DNA of 9,647 nucleotides from positions 1 through 9,647 of the forward strand of contig JAJUHR010000046.1 of assembly GCA_029267795.1 (NCBI GenBank), given 5' to 3'. Below, one piece after another: positions 9,368-9,647 of this stretch. Source of the DNA: Planctomycetota bacterium (GTDB lineage Bacteria > Planctomycetota > Phycisphaerae > Phycisphaerales > Phycisphaeraceae). Position 1 is the stretch's first letter. Each line of letters starts with the position of its first letter. The position numbers were made by a program, and so were the translations under genes. Below the pieces are notes generated by a model that saw only the letters and a list, made by a program, of their open reading frames with translations, was not told the DNA's origin and ran no database searches.

Positions 9368-9373
9368 TATCAT
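9368..9373 (+). promoter_or_regulatory. TATCAT -10-like element just before dut
   Basis: TATCAT ends seven bases before the ATG at 9381, so transcription starting at the normal distance would begin at the start codon, giving a leaderless mRNA. TTGAGA at 9350-9355 is the nearest -35-like hexamer, but the 12-bp spacer is too short. The position parallels the TATCAT before the HAD gene. Confidence 0.4.
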
Positions 9374-9380
9374 CCGCATC

Positions 9381-9647
9381 ATGTTGCCCGAACCGATCCT
9401 TGACCAAGACTTGATCTCCGTGCTGATCCGGGTGCTGCCGGGAAATGAAGACCTGCCGCTGCCGGATTACCAGTCCGACTACGCAGCCGGGATGGACTTG
9501 CACGCTGCGGTCCCCTCGCCGGTGGCAATTCCGCCGGGGGCGATCGCGCTGATCCCCTGCGGGTTTGCGATGGCGGTGCCGGTGGGTTACGAGGCCCAGG
9601 TCCGCCCGCGCTCGGGCTTGGCCGCCAAGCACGGCATCTCGATGCCC
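9381..9647 (+). CDS. dut: Deoxyuridine 5'-triphosphate nucleotidohydrolase, N-terminal part (3' truncated)
   Basis: dUTPase hydrolyses dUTP to dUMP and pyrophosphate, keeping uracil out of DNA and supplying dUMP for thymidylate synthesis. The frame is open from the ATG at 9381 to the window edge, giving 89 residues of an expected 150 or so. Motif 1 is A36-G-M-D39-L-H-A42, with the aspartate expected near the Mg-dNTP site. Motif 2 is RPRSGLAAKHGI, starting at residue 75. Between them, IPPGAIALIPCGFAMAVPVGYEAQV is the typical trimeric-dUTPase beta-strand pattern. Motifs 3 to 5, including the uracil-binding hairpin and the flexible C-terminal arm, lie beyond the window. The N-terminus is a few residues longer than in E. 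coli Dut. dCTP deaminase, a relative, is less likely because of the AGMDLHA and RSGLA spacing. No Shine-Dalgarno is visible. Confidence 0.92.
   Translation, partial: MLPEPILDQDLISVLIRVLPGNEDLPLPDYQSDYAAGMDLHAAVPSPVAIPPGAIALIPCGFAMAVPVGYEAQVRPRSGLAAKHGISMP

Overview
This is an ordinary housekeeping segment of a GC-rich bacterial chromosome, roughly 65% GC by eye. Ribosome binding sites vary from good (the HD-GYP and cardiolipin synthase genes) to barely visible (clpB, the HAD gene, dut). The gene content and protein style, including an HD-GYP protein with a C-terminal extension, fit Planctomycetota, perhaps a Phycisphaerae-like lineage. That assignment is a guess from general resemblance. No phylogenetic marker in the window settles it, and a deltaproteobacterium-like source is not excluded.

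Layout, left to right. (1) The 3' end of a class-II J-domain chaperone gene (CbpA/DnaJ type) is followed, after a gap holding a degenerate 12-bp tandem repeat, by a complete clpB disaggregase gene. Together they form a protein-quality-control pair. (2) Next is a + strand gene for an HD-GYP-family signalling protein with several altered signature residues. It converges on (3) a - strand gene for a membrane-anchored alpha/beta hydrolase of the Bem46/ABHD13 type, with a small hairpin between the two stop codons. (4) Divergent from the hydrolase is holB, the DNA polymerase III delta-prime clamp-loader subunit. (5) Then come cls-type cardiolipin synthase (two HKD motifs), (6) a Cof-type HAD phosphatase and (7) the 5' end of dut (dUTPase), cut by the window edge.

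The genes do not form one pathway. They cover chaperones (J-protein plus ClpB), second-messenger signalling, a hydrolase of unknown substrate, replication and nucleotide hygiene (holB, dut), and membrane phospholipid synthesis (cls). The intergenic gaps are all under 170 bp and hold no extra gene. The heptamer TATCATC occurs three times on the + strand, each time in a gap. Two copies sit 6-9 nt before the ATG of the HAD gene and of dut, which would fit -10 elements driving leaderless or nearly leaderless mRNAs.

I found no mobile element, CRISPR array, defence system, tRNA or rRNA, and nothing that amounts to a new system. The second-look items are the unusual HD-GYP residues, the shared TATCATC element and the repeat ahead of clpB.
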